Assembly (NCBI RefSeq): GCF_017161445.1
Contig: NZ_CP071060.1
Span: 2,666,001 to 2,730,000, forward strand
From: Niveibacterium microcysteis
GTDB taxonomy: Bacteria > Pseudomonadota > Gammaproteobacteria > Burkholderiales > Rhodocyclaceae
Reading direction: 5' to 3'
Length of the DNA: 64,000 bases
Part shown: in pieces, positions 26,995-35,932 of the stretch
How the letters are laid out: every line of letters starts with the position of its first letter
How positions within the stretch are numbered: position 1 is the stretch's first letter
The notes under the pieces: model-generated
What the model saw: the letters and a program-made list of their open reading frames with translations, nothing else
Database searches by the model: none
Told to the model about the DNA's origin: nothing
Made by a program: the position numbers and the translations under genes

Positions 26995-27231
26995 CTCATC
27001 GATGGCATCCAGCGTTACCGCAAGCTCCTGGCGGAGCTGCAAGACACGCTGAGCACAGACGTCGCCCGCGCCCGCGAAATCCTCCGCCGGCTGGTCGGCC
27101 CCATTGAAATGGTGGAGCGCGACGGACATACGTGGCTAGAAAGCGAAACAGGCCGATCAGCTATTGCTGTCGGCCTGTCTCTAGGTGTGGTTGCGGGGAC
27201 AGGATTTGAACCTGTGACCTTCGGGTTATGA
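26995..27231 (+). pseudogene. Recombinase C-terminal fragment (right copy) reading into tRNA-fMet
   Basis: 78 codons: LIDGIQRYRKLLAELQ, LSTDVARAREILRRLVGPIE, ESETGRSAIAVGLSLGVVAG, then TGFEPVTFGL and a stop. The last ten residues are translated from the tRNA 3' half, which is typical of elements inserted at a tRNA end. It parallels the tail of large serine recombinases. No upstream catalytic domain is present. It is better preserved than the left copy at 19250-19492. Confidence 0.65.
27140..27178 (-). terminator. Hairpin downstream of the tRNA genes
   Basis: On the minus strand, ACAGGCCGACAGC, loop AATA and GCTGATCGGCCTGT (one bulge) form a strong stem followed by TTTCGCTTTC, starting 9 bases after the tRNA-fMet 3' end. 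It likely terminates the tRNA transcript. The same hairpin, with the same spacing, occurs at the left end of the island. Confidence 0.6.
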
Positions 27232-27264
27232 GCCCGACGAGCTGCCAGACTGCTCCACCCCGCG
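27188..27264 (-). tRNA. Initiator tRNA-fMet (CAT)
   Basis: 77 nt with an encoded CCA end. The 5' end CGCGGGG pairs with CCCCGCA leaving the C1-A72 mismatch typical of initiators. The anticodon stem is GGG-CTCATAA-CCC, with three consecutive G-C pairs and anticodon CAT, and the T-arm contains GGTTCAAATCC. The 3' end is the boundary of the island to its left and is still intact. Confidence 0.95.
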
Positions 27265-27327
27265 TCGGAGAAGAAGAATTATGGATTAACGCGTTTTTAA
27301 TGTCAACCCACGAATTCGATAATTTTT

Positions 27328-27403
27328 TGGTGCCGACAGTAGGACTTGAACCCACGACCTTCGGTTTACAAAACCGCTGCTCTACCAACTGAGCTATGCC
27401 GGC
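27328..27403 (-). tRNA. tRNA-Thr (TGT)
   Basis: 76 nt with an encoded CCA. It starts GCCGGCATAGCTCAGTTGG, has anticodon stem-loop CGGTTTTGTAAACCG (anticodon TGT, Thr), and a T-arm GTGGGTTCAAGTCC. It lies 63 bp upstream of tRNA-fMet on the same strand and is probably co-transcribed. Confidence 0.95.
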
Positions 27404-27513
27404 GCCGGAGGTGGCGGATTATACCGATTCGCGCTGCTAATGCTACGAGTGTCGTGCTATCTTTTTTCGGCTGCACACCATTACCTTCATGGCAGCCTCA
27501 AGAAAGCAAAGCG

Positions 27514-29010
27514 ATGACGCGTCAAGTACTCCGTGTTCTGCTGGTGGAAGACAACGAAGACGACGCGATCCTTCTGCTGGCGCGCTTACGCCGCGCAGGC
27601 TTCGAAGTGTTCTCGGAAAGGGTTGAAACGCCCCAGGCGCTTGATGCGGCGCTGAGCCACGGCACATGGGATCTGATCCTTTCGGATTACAAGCTGCCAG
27701 GGTTCTCAGGTATCGCTGCGCTCGAACGAGTGCAGGCTCGCAAGATCGACGTTCCGTTTTTCATCATTTCGGGGACGATCGATGACGAGACCGCGTCGTC
27801 AGCCATGCGCGCCGGGGCACAGGACTATTTGAGCAAGGATCGCCTGGACCGGTTGATTCCGGCCGTTGAGCGCGAGTTGCGCGAAGCGCGGATGCGCAGC
27901 GAGCGCCTCGCTGCGATCGAAGCCGCCCGCGATCACGAGGCGCGCCTTGGCGCGCTGGCGGCAAATATTCCTGGTGCTGCATTTCAGATGACGCGCGGCG
28001 ACGATGGCCAGATTTCGATCGAGTATCTGAGCGAAGGCGCCCTGTTCCTCTTCGAAGTGCCGCTGGACGCGCTGATCGGCGATGGCTCCCAGTTGTTGGG
28101 CATGGTGCTGGCTGAAGACCGCCCGGGCCTGGATGAGGCGTTGAGTGAATGTTCGCAGCGCCTCGCAACACTGAACTGGGAAGGACGCATCCGGGTACCG
28201 GGGCGCGACATCAAGTGGATCAACCTGCGCGCAACGCCGACTCGGCTTGACGCCCAGACGACACGGTGGGACGGCGTGATGTGGAACATCACGCACAGCA
28301 AACAATCCCAGGCAGATTTGTCTGCGTCACGAGCGCAGTTGGCGGAGCTTTCCAACCACCTGCAGAGCGTCAAGGAAGAAGAGCGGGAGCGAATTGCGCG
28401 CGATATTCACGACGTGCTGGGTGGCCTGCTCGTAGGGATCAAGATTGAGCTGTCACTGCTCGCGAGCCGGCTGGAAAGCGACCCGGCCCACGGCGCGCGC
28501 GCCAAACGCATCGCGGGTTTGGTTGACGAAGCAATCACCACGGCGGGCCGCGTTGCCCGCGAGCTGCGACCCGGCATCCTGAAAGAGTTTGGCCTCGCGG
28601 CCGCCATCGAGAGCCACGCTGAGGATTTTTCGCAACGCACGGGACTGCGCTGCAATGTTTTGTGCGCGGATCACGACATTGAATGTGCAGAAGACGCGAG
28701 CATCGCGATATTCCGCGTCTTCCAGGAGACCCTCACCAACGTCGCCAAGCATGCCCAAGCGAAAGAGGTTACCGTGAGGCTGATGCAGGAAGGCGACGAA
28801 GTGCTGCTGCAGGTCACGGACGATGGCGTCGGCATTCGCAGCGCCGATTTTTCGAAGCCCCGTTCGTTTGGCCTTCGCGGCATGCGCGAGCGTGTGGCCA
28901 GCCTTGGCGGCAGCGTGGACATCCGCGCGGTGTCGCCGCATGGCACACAGATGATATTGCGCGCGCCGGTTGCGCAGTCAGGTAACCATTCGTTCCAGGA
29001 AAGCGCCTGA
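27514..29010 (+). CDS. Hybrid sensor histidine kinase, REC-PAS-HisKA_3-HATPase
   Basis: 498 residues from the ATG at 27514; an upstream extension would run into the tRNA-Thr gene and is rejected. Residues 1-125 are a receiver (LLVEDNEDDA, phospho-acceptor Asp in LILSDYKLPG near 56, FFIISGT, Lys in YLSKDRL). Residues about 150-270 are PAS-like. RERIARDIHDVLGGLLVGIK near 298 is the NarX/DegS-type HisKA_3 phosphorylation site, and FQETLTNVAKHA (N box), DDGVGI and GLRGMRERV (G boxes) form the ATPase. There is no membrane span, so it is a cytosolic kinase whose receiver is fed by another kinase. It phosphorylates the regulator encoded 8 bp downstream. Confidence 0.92.
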   Translation: MTRQVLRVLLVEDNEDDAILLLARLRRAGFEVFSERVETPQALDAALSHGTWDLILSDYKLPGFSGIAALERVQARKIDVPFFIISGTIDDETASSAMRAGAQDYLSKDRLDRLIPAVERELREARMRSERLAAIEAARDHEARLGALAANIPGAAFQMTRGDDGQISIEYLSEGALFLFEVPLDALIGDGSQLLGMVLAEDRPGLDEALSECSQRLATLNWEGRIRVPGRDIKWINLRATPTRLDAQTTRWDGVMWNITHSKQSQADLSASRAQLAELSNHLQSVKEEERERIARDIHDVLGGLLVGIKIELSLLASRLESDPAHGARAKRIAGLVDEAITTAGRVARELRPGILKEFGLAAAIESHAEDFSQRTGLRCNVLCADHDIECAEDASIAIFRVFQETLTNVAKHAQAKEVTVRLMQEGDEVLLQVTDDGVGIRSADFSKPRSFGLRGMRERVASLGGSVDIRAVSPHGTQMILRAPVAQSGNHSFQESA

Positions 29011-29018
29011 GGTTGAGC

Positions 29019-29660
29019 ATGAACGCACCAACGATTCGAGTACTGATTGCGGACGACCACGCCATCGTGCGCCAGGGGCTGCGTGCGATTCTTTCGGACA
29101 CCGCAGACATGGTTGTCGCCGGAGAGGCCGAAAACGGCGTTCGCGCGCTCCAGTTGCTGCGGGACGGGGCATGGGATGTGGTTCTGATGGACGTGAACAT
29201 GCCGGACCGCAACGGGATCGACACACTGAAACTGGTCAAGAAGGAGTTCCCGAAGCTACCGGTGCTGATGTTGTCGATGCACCCGGAAGAGCAATACGCG
29301 GTGCGGGCGCTCAAGGCGGGAGCGTCGGGCTACCTGTCGAAACAGAGCGCACCGGAGCAGCTCGTACTCGCGATTAGGCAGGTCGCATCGGGCAAGAAAT
29401 ACGTCAGCGCCGAGGTAGCGGAACAGCTGGCCACCGCGATCACCGAGGATGACCGCGCACCGCACGAGCGCCTCTCGGATCGCGAGTACCAGACCCTGTG
29501 CATGATTGCGTCCGGCAAGACGCTGACGCAGATTGGCGAGGAGCTCAACCTCAGCGTAAAGACGGTTAGCGTGTACCGCGCCCGGCTGCTCGAGAAAATG
29601 AAACTCAAGAACAACGCTGAGCTGACGCACTACGGGCTCAAACACGGCTTGGTCGAATAG
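29019..29660 (+). CDS. NarL/FixJ-type response regulator
   Basis: 213 residues from the ATG at 29019, preceded by GAGG with 6-base spacing; the TTG at 29013 is less likely. The receiver has IADDHAIVRQGL, phospho-acceptor Asp in VVLMDVNMPDRNG (near 54) and LKAGASGYLSKQS. The DNA-binding end is LuxR-type: LSDREYQTLCMIASGKT, IGEELNLSVKTVSVYRARL, LLEKMKLKNNAELTHYGL. It is directly downstream of the hybrid kinase and is its likely partner. Targets are unknown. Confidence 0.95.
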   Translation: MNAPTIRVLIADDHAIVRQGLRAILSDTADMVVAGEAENGVRALQLLRDGAWDVVLMDVNMPDRNGIDTLKLVKKEFPKLPVLMLSMHPEEQYAVRALKAGASGYLSKQSAPEQLVLAIRQVASGKKYVSAEVAEQLATAITEDDRAPHERLSDREYQTLCMIASGKTLTQIGEELNLSVKTVSVYRARLLEKMKLKNNAELTHYGLKHGLVE

Positions 29661-29734
29661 GCGACGCGGCATTACTCAAGATGCGCGCACAGATGCCGTA
29701 GGCACTGCATGCCCTTCGATACGCCGGGTGACCA

Positions 29735-31549
29735 ATGAACCAGCCCACCCAAAGCCCTTCTGACATCGCTCGCGAGGTGCTCAAGCGCCTCGCTGTGAGC
29801 CGCGTCCCACCGACTCCCGACAATTTCCGCTCGATCTATCACCAGATCGCGGGCACCACACCAGACGAGGAGTTTCCTGCGCGGGAGTTCAAGAGCTTTG
29901 CCGCGGAACTGCCACGCGAGCGGCCTGAGCAACTCAGGCTTGCCCGTCGGTTCGAAGGCGCGGTGAGCGAAGGCAACTGGGAAAGCTTTCACAGCCGCAT
30001 GCTGCAGCTGTTCCAGGAAATCACCGAGGAAACGCCGCCCTGGGCAAGCTTGATCCGCGATCTGCTGACCCAACTCGAACGCCGGCACGCCAACCTGACC
30101 CCCAAACGCAAGGCCGAAGCGCTTGAACACGTGCTGGGCTCAAGCCAAGCGGACGCACAACAGTTGTTCAACCGCTTGCAGGGTCTGGTTCGCGGTTGGG
30201 CGACAGACAGCACCGCCGACACGATCACACTCGTCGACACACCGGCCGAGTTGGCCACCTCTGTCGACGATGCAACCGCTGCCGCCGGCGCAGCCCAGGC
30301 ACCGGCCGCGGCCAGCGCCACGTCGATCGCGCAGTCGGCGAGTCTTGCCGACAGCCTCGATGTGCGCCGCTTGATCGCACAAGTGCTGGAAGAGGCAATC
30401 GGTGGCCTGCTGATCGAAACCCCCGAGCTCAGCTCGATGGCCGGCCAACTTGCGACAGAGCTACGCCAGCCGAGCAAGGACTTCGACGCCGACGGCTTTA
30501 CGAAGCGGCTGCGCGCCTTTGCCTACAAGGTTGAATGGGTCGTGAGGGATCAGGCTGGCATCCGCCAGGCGCTGCTTCGGCTGCTGCAACTCATTATCGA
30601 GAACATCGGGGATCTGGTCGCCGACGATGCCTGGGTACACGGCCAGGTCGAAGGGGTGCTGCAGGTCACCAACGGCCCGCTCGATCGCGACGCGATTGAC
30701 GAGATGGGCAAGCGCCTGCGTGATGTGATTCTCAAACAAGGTGTGCTGAAGAAAAGCCTGACGGACGCGCAGGAACGGCTCAAGGCGATGCTCTCGGGCT
30801 TTGTGGACCATCTGTCCGACATCTATGTATCCACTGGCGGCTACCGGGACCGCATGGAGCATTGTGCGGCGCAGGTCGCTCAGGCTCAGACGATTGGAGA
30901 ACTGGCATCGGTTGTCGAGGAGATCATCAGCGAGACCCGCAACATGCAGATCCGCGCCGAGAATTCGCGCGGAGAGTTGAGTGCGCTGAAGCAGCAGGTA
31001 GACAGCGCCAATGCGGAAGTCGAGCGCCTGCGCCAGGAACTCGACAACGCAAGCGACCTCGTGCGACACGACCCGCTCACTGGTGCGCTAAACCGCAAGG
31101 GGCTCGACGACACGTTGGAACGCGAGATTGGCCGGGCAGAACGCAGCGGCAAAGCACTTTGCATCGCGCTGATCGACGTCGACAACTTCAAGCAACTCAA
31201 CGATTCGCTCGGCCACACGGCGGGCGACGAGGCGCTGGTTCATCTCGCGCGTGTCATCGGCGACACGATCCGCCCGCAGGACTCTGTGGCGCGCTATGGA
31301 GGCGAGGAATTCATCCTGGTACTGCCGGACACGGAACTCGATGCCGCAGTTGGCGTGGTGCAACGATTGCAGCGAGAGCTGACGAAGCGCTTCTTCCTGC
31401 ATGACAACAGCAAACGACTGATTACGTTCAGTGCCGGCGTCAGCCGCCTGGACCCGAACGAGCCCGCAAAACGCTCAATCGATCGCGCGGACGAAGCGAT
31501 GTACCGCGCTAAGCGGGCCGGCAAGAACCGGGTGGAAGCGGCGCGCTAA
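29735..31549 (+). CDS. Diguanylate cyclase (GGDEF domain)
   Basis: 604 residues. About 440 N-terminal residues are helical and soluble with no transmembrane span; the very N-terminus PSDIAREVLKRLAVSRVPPTPDNFRSIY is a recurring lead of this GGDEF subfamily. A coiled coil (about 390-435, SRGELSALKQQVDSANAEVE) precedes the catalytic domain: RHDPLTGALNRKGLD, DNFKQLNDSLGH, and the active-site GGEEF near 522. The product-inhibition I-site RPQD sits five residues before GGEEF. It should make cyclic di-GMP, the usual switch between motility and surface life, which fits its position beside flagellar-glycan genes. The gene is convergent with pseI, 12 bp apart. Confidence 0.94.
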   Translation: MNQPTQSPSDIAREVLKRLAVSRVPPTPDNFRSIYHQIAGTTPDEEFPAREFKSFAAELPRERPEQLRLARRFEGAVSEGNWESFHSRMLQLFQEITEETPPWASLIRDLLTQLERRHANLTPKRKAEALEHVLGSSQADAQQLFNRLQGLVRGWATDSTADTITLVDTPAELATSVDDATAAAGAAQAPAAASATSIAQSASLADSLDVRRLIAQVLEEAIGGLLIETPELSSMAGQLATELRQPSKDFDADGFTKRLRAFAYKVEWVVRDQAGIRQALLRLLQLIIENIGDLVADDAWVHGQVEGVLQVTNGPLDRDAIDEMGKRLRDVILKQGVLKKSLTDAQERLKAMLSGFVDHLSDIYVSTGGYRDRMEHCAAQVAQAQTIGELASVVEEIISETRNMQIRAENSRGELSALKQQVDSANAEVERLRQELDNASDLVRHDPLTGALNRKGLDDTLEREIGRAERSGKALCIALIDVDNFKQLNDSLGHTAGDEALVHLARVIGDTIRPQDSVARYGGEEFILVLPDTELDAAVGVVQRLQRELTKRFFLHDNSKRLITFSAGVSRLDPNEPAKRSIDRADEAMYRAKRAGKNRVEAAR

Positions 31550-31561
31550 GCGTGCGTGCCC

Positions 31562-32608
31562 TCAGTCAAGCAGATCCCAGCTGACGGGCGTGCCGCGAGG
31601 AATATTCCTTGCGGCACGACGCCCCAAGACCTGAGGCAGGTGGCCCGGCAGCAAGCCCAAACCCGGTCGAATCGCCCTGACCGACTCTGCAGTCAGGCGT
31701 TCGCCGGCCGCGACGTCCTTTACAACATAGAGGCTTCGGCGGAACTTCACCGAATCGGCCTCCCGTTCGCCCGGGCCGTAGTGCACCGCGCCGAGCGAAG
31801 CCCTCGCCCGCTCGCATTCGGCCATCAGCTGACGCACCTCGGCGGGTTCAAGCGAAAACGCACTATCCACGCCACCTTCCGCGCGCGACAGGGTCACATG
31901 CTTCTCGATCACGGTCGCGCCCATGGCCACCGCGGCAATGGCCGCACCAATCCCGAGCGTGTGGTCCGACAGCCCGACCTCGCAGCCAAATGCCTCCCGC
32001 ATGTGCGGCAGCGTGCGCAGGTGGCTCTCTTCCGGCGGCGCCGGGTAACTGCTGGTGCATTTGAGCAGCACCAGATCGCGACAACCCGCATCGCGCGCAG
32101 CCTCAACCGCCTCCCCGATCTCTCGCAGCGTCGCCATGCCGGTGGACATGATGATCGGCTTGCCGGTAGCGGCGACCTTGCGAATCAGCGGCAGGTCGAC
32201 GTTCTCGAACGACGCCACCTTGTAGCAGGGCACATCGAGCGTTTCGAGAAAATCGACCGCCGTCGCATCGAAGGGCGTCGAGAATGCCAACATGCCGCGC
32301 GAACGTGCGCGTTCGAACAGCGGTTTGTGCCAAGCCCAGGGCGTGTGCGCCTCGTGGTACAGATCGTAAAGCGTGCGGCCCTTCCACAGGTTCTCCGCAT
32401 CGGTAATCAGGAATTCGCGTTCGGCGATGTCCAGCGTCATCGTGTCCGCGGTATAGGTCTGCAGCTTGAGCGCATGCGCGCCCGCGTCCGCCATCGCATC
32501 GACAATCGCCAGCGCACGATCGAGCGAACCGCCGTGGTTGCCGCTCATCTCGGCGATGAAGAAGGGAGTCGAGTCCAACCCGACCCGGATATGCCCGATC
32601 TGAATCAT
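31562..32608 (-). CDS. pseI: Pseudaminic acid synthase
   Basis: 348 residues from the ATG at 32608 (GGGAG, 7-base spacing); a longer frame from 32653 lacks a site. PseI condenses 2,4-diacetamido-2,4,6-trideoxy-altropyranose with phosphoenolpyruvate to give pseudaminic acid. FIAEMSGNHGGSLDRALAIV and AGAHALKLQTYTADTMTLD are the NeuB-family N-terminus, STPFDATAVDFLETL, IMSTGMATLREI and GLSDHTLGIGAAIAAV the barrel, with a C-terminal SAF/antifreeze-like domain (RRSLYVVKDVAAGERLT). The wording of the N-terminal motif fits PseI rather than NeuB or LegI. It is the only pse gene at this end; the others lie 25 kb away. Confidence 0.9.
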   Translation of the reverse strand: MIQIGHIRVGLDSTPFFIAEMSGNHGGSLDRALAIVDAMADAGAHALKLQTYTADTMTLDIAEREFLITDAENLWKGRTLYDLYHEAHTPWAWHKPLFERARSRGMLAFSTPFDATAVDFLETLDVPCYKVASFENVDLPLIRKVAATGKPIIMSTGMATLREIGEAVEAARDAGCRDLVLLKCTSSYPAPPEESHLRTLPHMREAFGCEVGLSDHTLGIGAAIAAVAMGATVIEKHVTLSRAEGGVDSAFSLEPAEVRQLMAECERARASLGAVHYGPGEREADSVKFRRSLYVVKDVAAGERLTAESVRAIRPGLGLLPGHLPQVLGRRAARNIPRGTPVSWDLLD

Positions 32609-32798
32609 GAAAATGCTCCCGGCGTTGCGATGACGCGGCGTTCCAAGGATCATCTTGCACGCCCGACCAGCGCAAGGTTAGCAATAAATGACGGGGTTTC
32701 CCGCGTCTTATCCGCCCACCACTTGCGCACTGTCGCGGCATCATCCACTTCGTAATGCTGCGCCCGGCACACGCTGGCGGCGCACACAGGACACGCGC
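32609..32798. promoter_or_regulatory. Divergent promoter region of pseI and the glycan operon
   Basis: 190 bp between the start of pseI (minus) and the ACP gene (plus). It must contain the promoters in both directions, since both genes are the first of their strand. I see TTGCAC followed after 17-18 bases by TAGCAATAAAT, but this is too weak to call a promoter. Confidence 0.4.
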
Positions 32799-33038
32799 AT
32801 GAGCAATCTGGACCAACTCCGACAGACCTTCAGCGACGCGCTGGCGATTCCGCCCGATCAGGTGGTGGACGACCTGCGCTTCAACAGCATCCCGCAGTGG
32901 GATTCGGTGGCCCACATGGCACTCGTGGCCGCGATCGAATCGGCCTTCGACATCATGCTCGACACCGACGACGTAATCGACATGTCCAGCTTCGCCAAGG
33001 CGCAAGAGATCGTGCGCAAGTACAACGTCGCGCTCTGA
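32799..33038 (+). CDS. Acyl carrier protein
   Basis: 79 residues from the ATG at 32799. The Ser in QWDSVAHMALVAAIE (position ~36) is the phosphopantetheine site, in the reduced 'WDS' form seen in stand-alone ACPs of glycan loci. Helical throughout, pI acidic. It is the first gene of the plus-strand operon and would carry an acyl chain for a transferase or the LuxC/LuxE/AMP-ligase set further downstream. It is not near any fatty acid synthase gene, so it is probably dedicated to this locus. Confidence 0.85.
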   Translation: MSNLDQLRQTFSDALAIPPDQVVDDLRFNSIPQWDSVAHMALVAAIESAFDIMLDTDDVIDMSSFAKAQEIVRKYNVAL

Positions 33039-33042
33039 CTGA

Positions 33043-34407
33043 ATGACGCCCAAGCCACGCACCCTCTTCGTGATCCATCGCTTTGACACCAAGTCGCTGG
33101 CGGACTCGGCGGGTGTGCTGGAGGTCATGAAGCCAATGCTGGCGTCGGGATTGATTGGCGAGCACCGGTTGGTGACACTGGGGCGCGACACCGACGATTA
33201 CCGTGCTCTGATCACGCGACGCATCGAAGAAATCTCACACGCGAGCGCCGGAGCCCCATGCGTGATCTACGGCGCGGGGGCCCACACGAGGCAGTTCATG
33301 GCGGAGCTTGGACGCCTGCCGATCGTGGCGCTTGCGGACCGCGACGAAAGCCTGCAAGGCGGCGAGCGCATGGGCCTACCGGTGATCAGCCCGCGCGACA
33401 TCCCCAAACACGCAAGGCACGTCGTGATTTCGAGTCGCGCCTACGAAGAAGGCATCGAATCGGATCTGCGCGCACTGCACGGCGACCGGATCACGCTGCA
33501 CACCCTCTACGGCCGCAACCCGGACGGCGAGCTTCGCGGCCTTTGGGAGCAAGAGATTCTTGAGTCGGTGCGTAGCTTCCAACCGGACCTGCTGGTACAC
33601 ACGCCGGTTCACCCGCACGAGAACCTCGCCCCGGAAGTGTTCGACACCGCGCGCACGCTTTGCCCCAGCATGAAGATCGTCACCCTGTGGTGGGACTACG
33701 ACGAAGCCGCAGCGCACGGCAGCTATCTCGATTACGAGCGCGCGAGCCTTGGATGGGCTGATCTGGTGATCGAGAACTCCAACGGCACCCGGCTGGCGAG
33801 GATGAAGGCGCACGAACCGCCCTACCAGCACCACCGCCACACCGAACGGGTGATCTTCCACCCCACGGTGTTCGACCCCGCCCTCTTCCATCCCGAGCCG
33901 GACGCGACGCCGAGGTACGACATCGCGCTCTTCGGCAGTTCGGTCGGGCGCCGCCGTGACTGGATCGACCGGCTTGCGGCCCGCTACGGTGAGCGCTTTC
34001 ATCACCTCGGCGGCGTATATGAGCAAGACCGCGCGCCGCTACCCGTGGCCGACTACGCCGCGGCACTGCGTCGAACGAAGATCTGCGTGAACACCCAGAC
34101 CTACCCGTTCCGCACTCAGTGCAAAGGCAAGGTGCGCGAAGCGCTGGGTTGCGGCGTGCTATTGCTCGAAGAAGACAATCCGGAGACGCGCCTGATCCTT
34201 GCCCCCGGCGAGGGGGTCGAATACTTTCGCGGCGAGGACGAGTTGTTCGCCCTGATCGACCATTACCTGGCAGACGATGGGGCACGCCGTGCGACCGTGG
34301 CGCGCGGCCAAGAGCTATGGCGGGCCCGGATGAACGCTCGTGGCTGGACCGAACGCGTACTCGCGAGCCTATGGCCCGCGCAGGGGGCAACCCATGTATC
34401 GCCGTGA
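33043..34407 (+). CDS. Glycosyltransferase, CgeB-like
   Basis: 454 residues, beginning 4 bp after the ACP gene. Residues about 70-155 form a Rossmann-like unit (VIYGAGAHTRQFMAEL, IVALADRDESLQGG) reminiscent of nucleotide-sugar binding PglD-type domains. The C-terminal half is a GT-B fold of the CgeB kind: WDYDEAAAHGSYLDYERASL, DIALFGSSVGRRRDWIDRL, LRRTKICVNTQTYPFRTQ, CKGKVREALGCGVLLLEED and a final 'GV.YF.....L...I..YL' segment. It probably transfers a sugar of this locus to flagellin or a polysaccharide. Confidence 0.75.
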   Translation: MTPKPRTLFVIHRFDTKSLADSAGVLEVMKPMLASGLIGEHRLVTLGRDTDDYRALITRRIEEISHASAGAPCVIYGAGAHTRQFMAELGRLPIVALADRDESLQGGERMGLPVISPRDIPKHARHVVISSRAYEEGIESDLRALHGDRITLHTLYGRNPDGELRGLWEQEILESVRSFQPDLLVHTPVHPHENLAPEVFDTARTLCPSMKIVTLWWDYDEAAAHGSYLDYERASLGWADLVIENSNGTRLARMKAHEPPYQHHRHTERVIFHPTVFDPALFHPEPDATPRYDIALFGSSVGRRRDWIDRLAARYGERFHHLGGVYEQDRAPLPVADYAAALRRTKICVNTQTYPFRTQCKGKVREALGCGVLLLEEDNPETRLILAPGEGVEYFRGEDELFALIDHYLADDGARRATVARGQELWRARMNARGWTERVLASLWPAQGATHVSP

Positions 34408-35929
34408 AGACCTGAGCATTGCGATACCGACCCTCGGGCGCGATATCGGACTGCTCGATCGGATACTGGGTGTGCTGCAGGCAGAAATGCTGGCAAGCAT
34501 TGTCGTTTGGGACGGCCATCAAGCGCCGTCTCAAGCGCAAGCCCAAGCCATCCTTGCGCGCGGGGCCAGTTTACGCGTCCACGAGCGCAATCGTGGCCTG
34601 TCCGCCGGCCGTAACACCGGTGCGGCCGCAATGGCGACCTCGCTCGGAATGTTCATCGACGACGACATCGTGCCCGCAGCGGGCTTTGCGCAGGCAGTCA
34701 TCGACTTCCACAATCAGCACCCCGATCCGCTGGCCATGATGATGGGCTGCGTCACCTGGCGTGGCGGCCCCCACCAGTCTGCGCTAACCGAATGGTTCGA
34801 GACCCGCGGCAACTGGAACGTCTTTCATACGGTGCCGGAGGGACGGCCCCACGCGAATTTCATGGGCGGCTTCACCAGCTTCAAGACAACCGCTCTCAGT
34901 GATCTGACGTTCGACGAGGGCTTTACCCGCTACGGCTGTGAAGACGTGGAGTTCGGCTACCGCTTCTTCGCGCGCGGCGGAACCTTGCTGAGCTGGCCGC
35001 GCGTGCTCGGCATCCACATCAAACCGCTTTCGGCTGCCGACTACCTGCGCGATCACCTCGGTGCCGGGTATTCGCGCGGCGTGCTGATTGAGTGCCAACC
35101 CGACACCAGTTTCTCCCTCGCCTGGACCTGCAAAGCCTTCAACACCACCCTGCCGCGCGCGCAACTCGACGCGCTGGCCGACTGCGCCGACCGCCTGCTG
35201 GTCCAGGGCGGTGGGCGACCGACGCCCGAGCTTGATCTTCTGATGCGCCTGCTCAGCGAACAAGCGCTGCAAAGTGGCTTCATCGAGTTCATGACCGCCC
35301 AGCACGCCGGGGCACAAGCCCTGCGCGACGCCGCCCTCGCGGGAGCCCACATCGACGAACAAGCCCTGATCAACGGTGTCGAAGATTTCGCCCCGCTGCT
35401 GCTCGAACGTGCGCGACGCTCTTACGACCCACAGCAGCGCATGGCCTTGCTCGCGCGTTGCCGCAGCTTGATTCCGCACTATCTGGCACCGCTGATCGAG
35501 GAGATCAGCGGGCACGACGACACTGCAGCGCATGCGGCGCTGCGCGAACACCTTGCACGGCACGAACACCGCCTCGACCACCGGACACTTGAAACCCTGC
35601 TCTCCCGGCTCGGTCTGCAGCGCCTGAGCGCCAGTGGTGGTGGCGCGCGCGAGCTGTACGCCGTTCTGCTCTCAGCACAGGCTGCGGACGATGTCGGTGC
35701 AATCATCGACACCGCGCAGCGCTTGCTGGATCTCGACCCCGGCCATGTGGGCGCGCTGATTGCATGGGCGCGTGCGGCAATGAGGTCAGACAAACCTCTC
35801 GCGCGCGTATTGCTGCGCCAGGCGAAGCACCATGTCGGCTTTCGCCCCCTGCACGAACAGGAAGAGCGCGAGCCCGAGATCGCAGCCTTGCTGCGAGGAA
35901 TCGAACAAATACCAGAACACGAGGCCTGA
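34394..35929 (+). CDS. Glycosyltransferase family 2 with helical C-terminal region
   Basis: 511 residues from the ATG at 34394, overlapping the previous gene by 14 bp; GGGGG lies just upstream. LSIAIPTLGRDIGLLDRIL at 7-25 begins the GT-A fold; NRGLSAGRNTGAAAMAT, MFIDDDIVPAAGF (DxD-like) and the later GCEDVEFGYRFFARGG (the ED base) complete it within about 240 residues. Residues 270-511 are helical and rich in Leu/Ala (TPR-like) and may bind the acceptor. It is likely cytosolic and acts on the glycan made here. Confidence 0.8.
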   Translation: MYRREDLSIAIPTLGRDIGLLDRILGVLQAEMLASIVVWDGHQAPSQAQAQAILARGASLRVHERNRGLSAGRNTGAAAMATSLGMFIDDDIVPAAGFAQAVIDFHNQHPDPLAMMMGCVTWRGGPHQSALTEWFETRGNWNVFHTVPEGRPHANFMGGFTSFKTTALSDLTFDEGFTRYGCEDVEFGYRFFARGGTLLSWPRVLGIHIKPLSAADYLRDHLGAGYSRGVLIECQPDTSFSLAWTCKAFNTTLPRAQLDALADCADRLLVQGGGRPTPELDLLMRLLSEQALQSGFIEFMTAQHAGAQALRDAALAGAHIDEQALINGVEDFAPLLLERARRSYDPQQRMALLARCRSLIPHYLAPLIEEISGHDDTAAHAALREHLARHEHRLDHRTLETLLSRLGLQRLSASGGGARELYAVLLSAQAADDVGAIIDTAQRLLDLDPGHVGALIAWARAAMRSDKPLARVLLRQAKHHVGFRPLHEQEEREPEIAALLRGIEQIPEHEA

Positions 35930-35932
35930 TCG

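Larger units (their letters stand above)
19250..27231. mobile_element. Decayed integrative island next to tRNA-fMet
   Basis: The two ends carry related sequence. 19250-19457 and 26995-27203 both encode LID.IQRY.KLL......LSTDV (recombinase C-terminus), then the hairpin ACAGGCCGATCAGC...GCTGTCGGCCTGT, then 9 bases, then a tRNA-fMet 3' end (intact on the right, degenerate 'TAGTTGCGGCGACA' on the left). Between them lie a GGTAAC repeat cluster, integron-like cassettes and P2-like prophage pseudogenes, with visibly lower GC than the flanks. This looks like one or more elements integrated at the tRNA, later decayed. No intact integrase remains. Confidence 0.65.
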
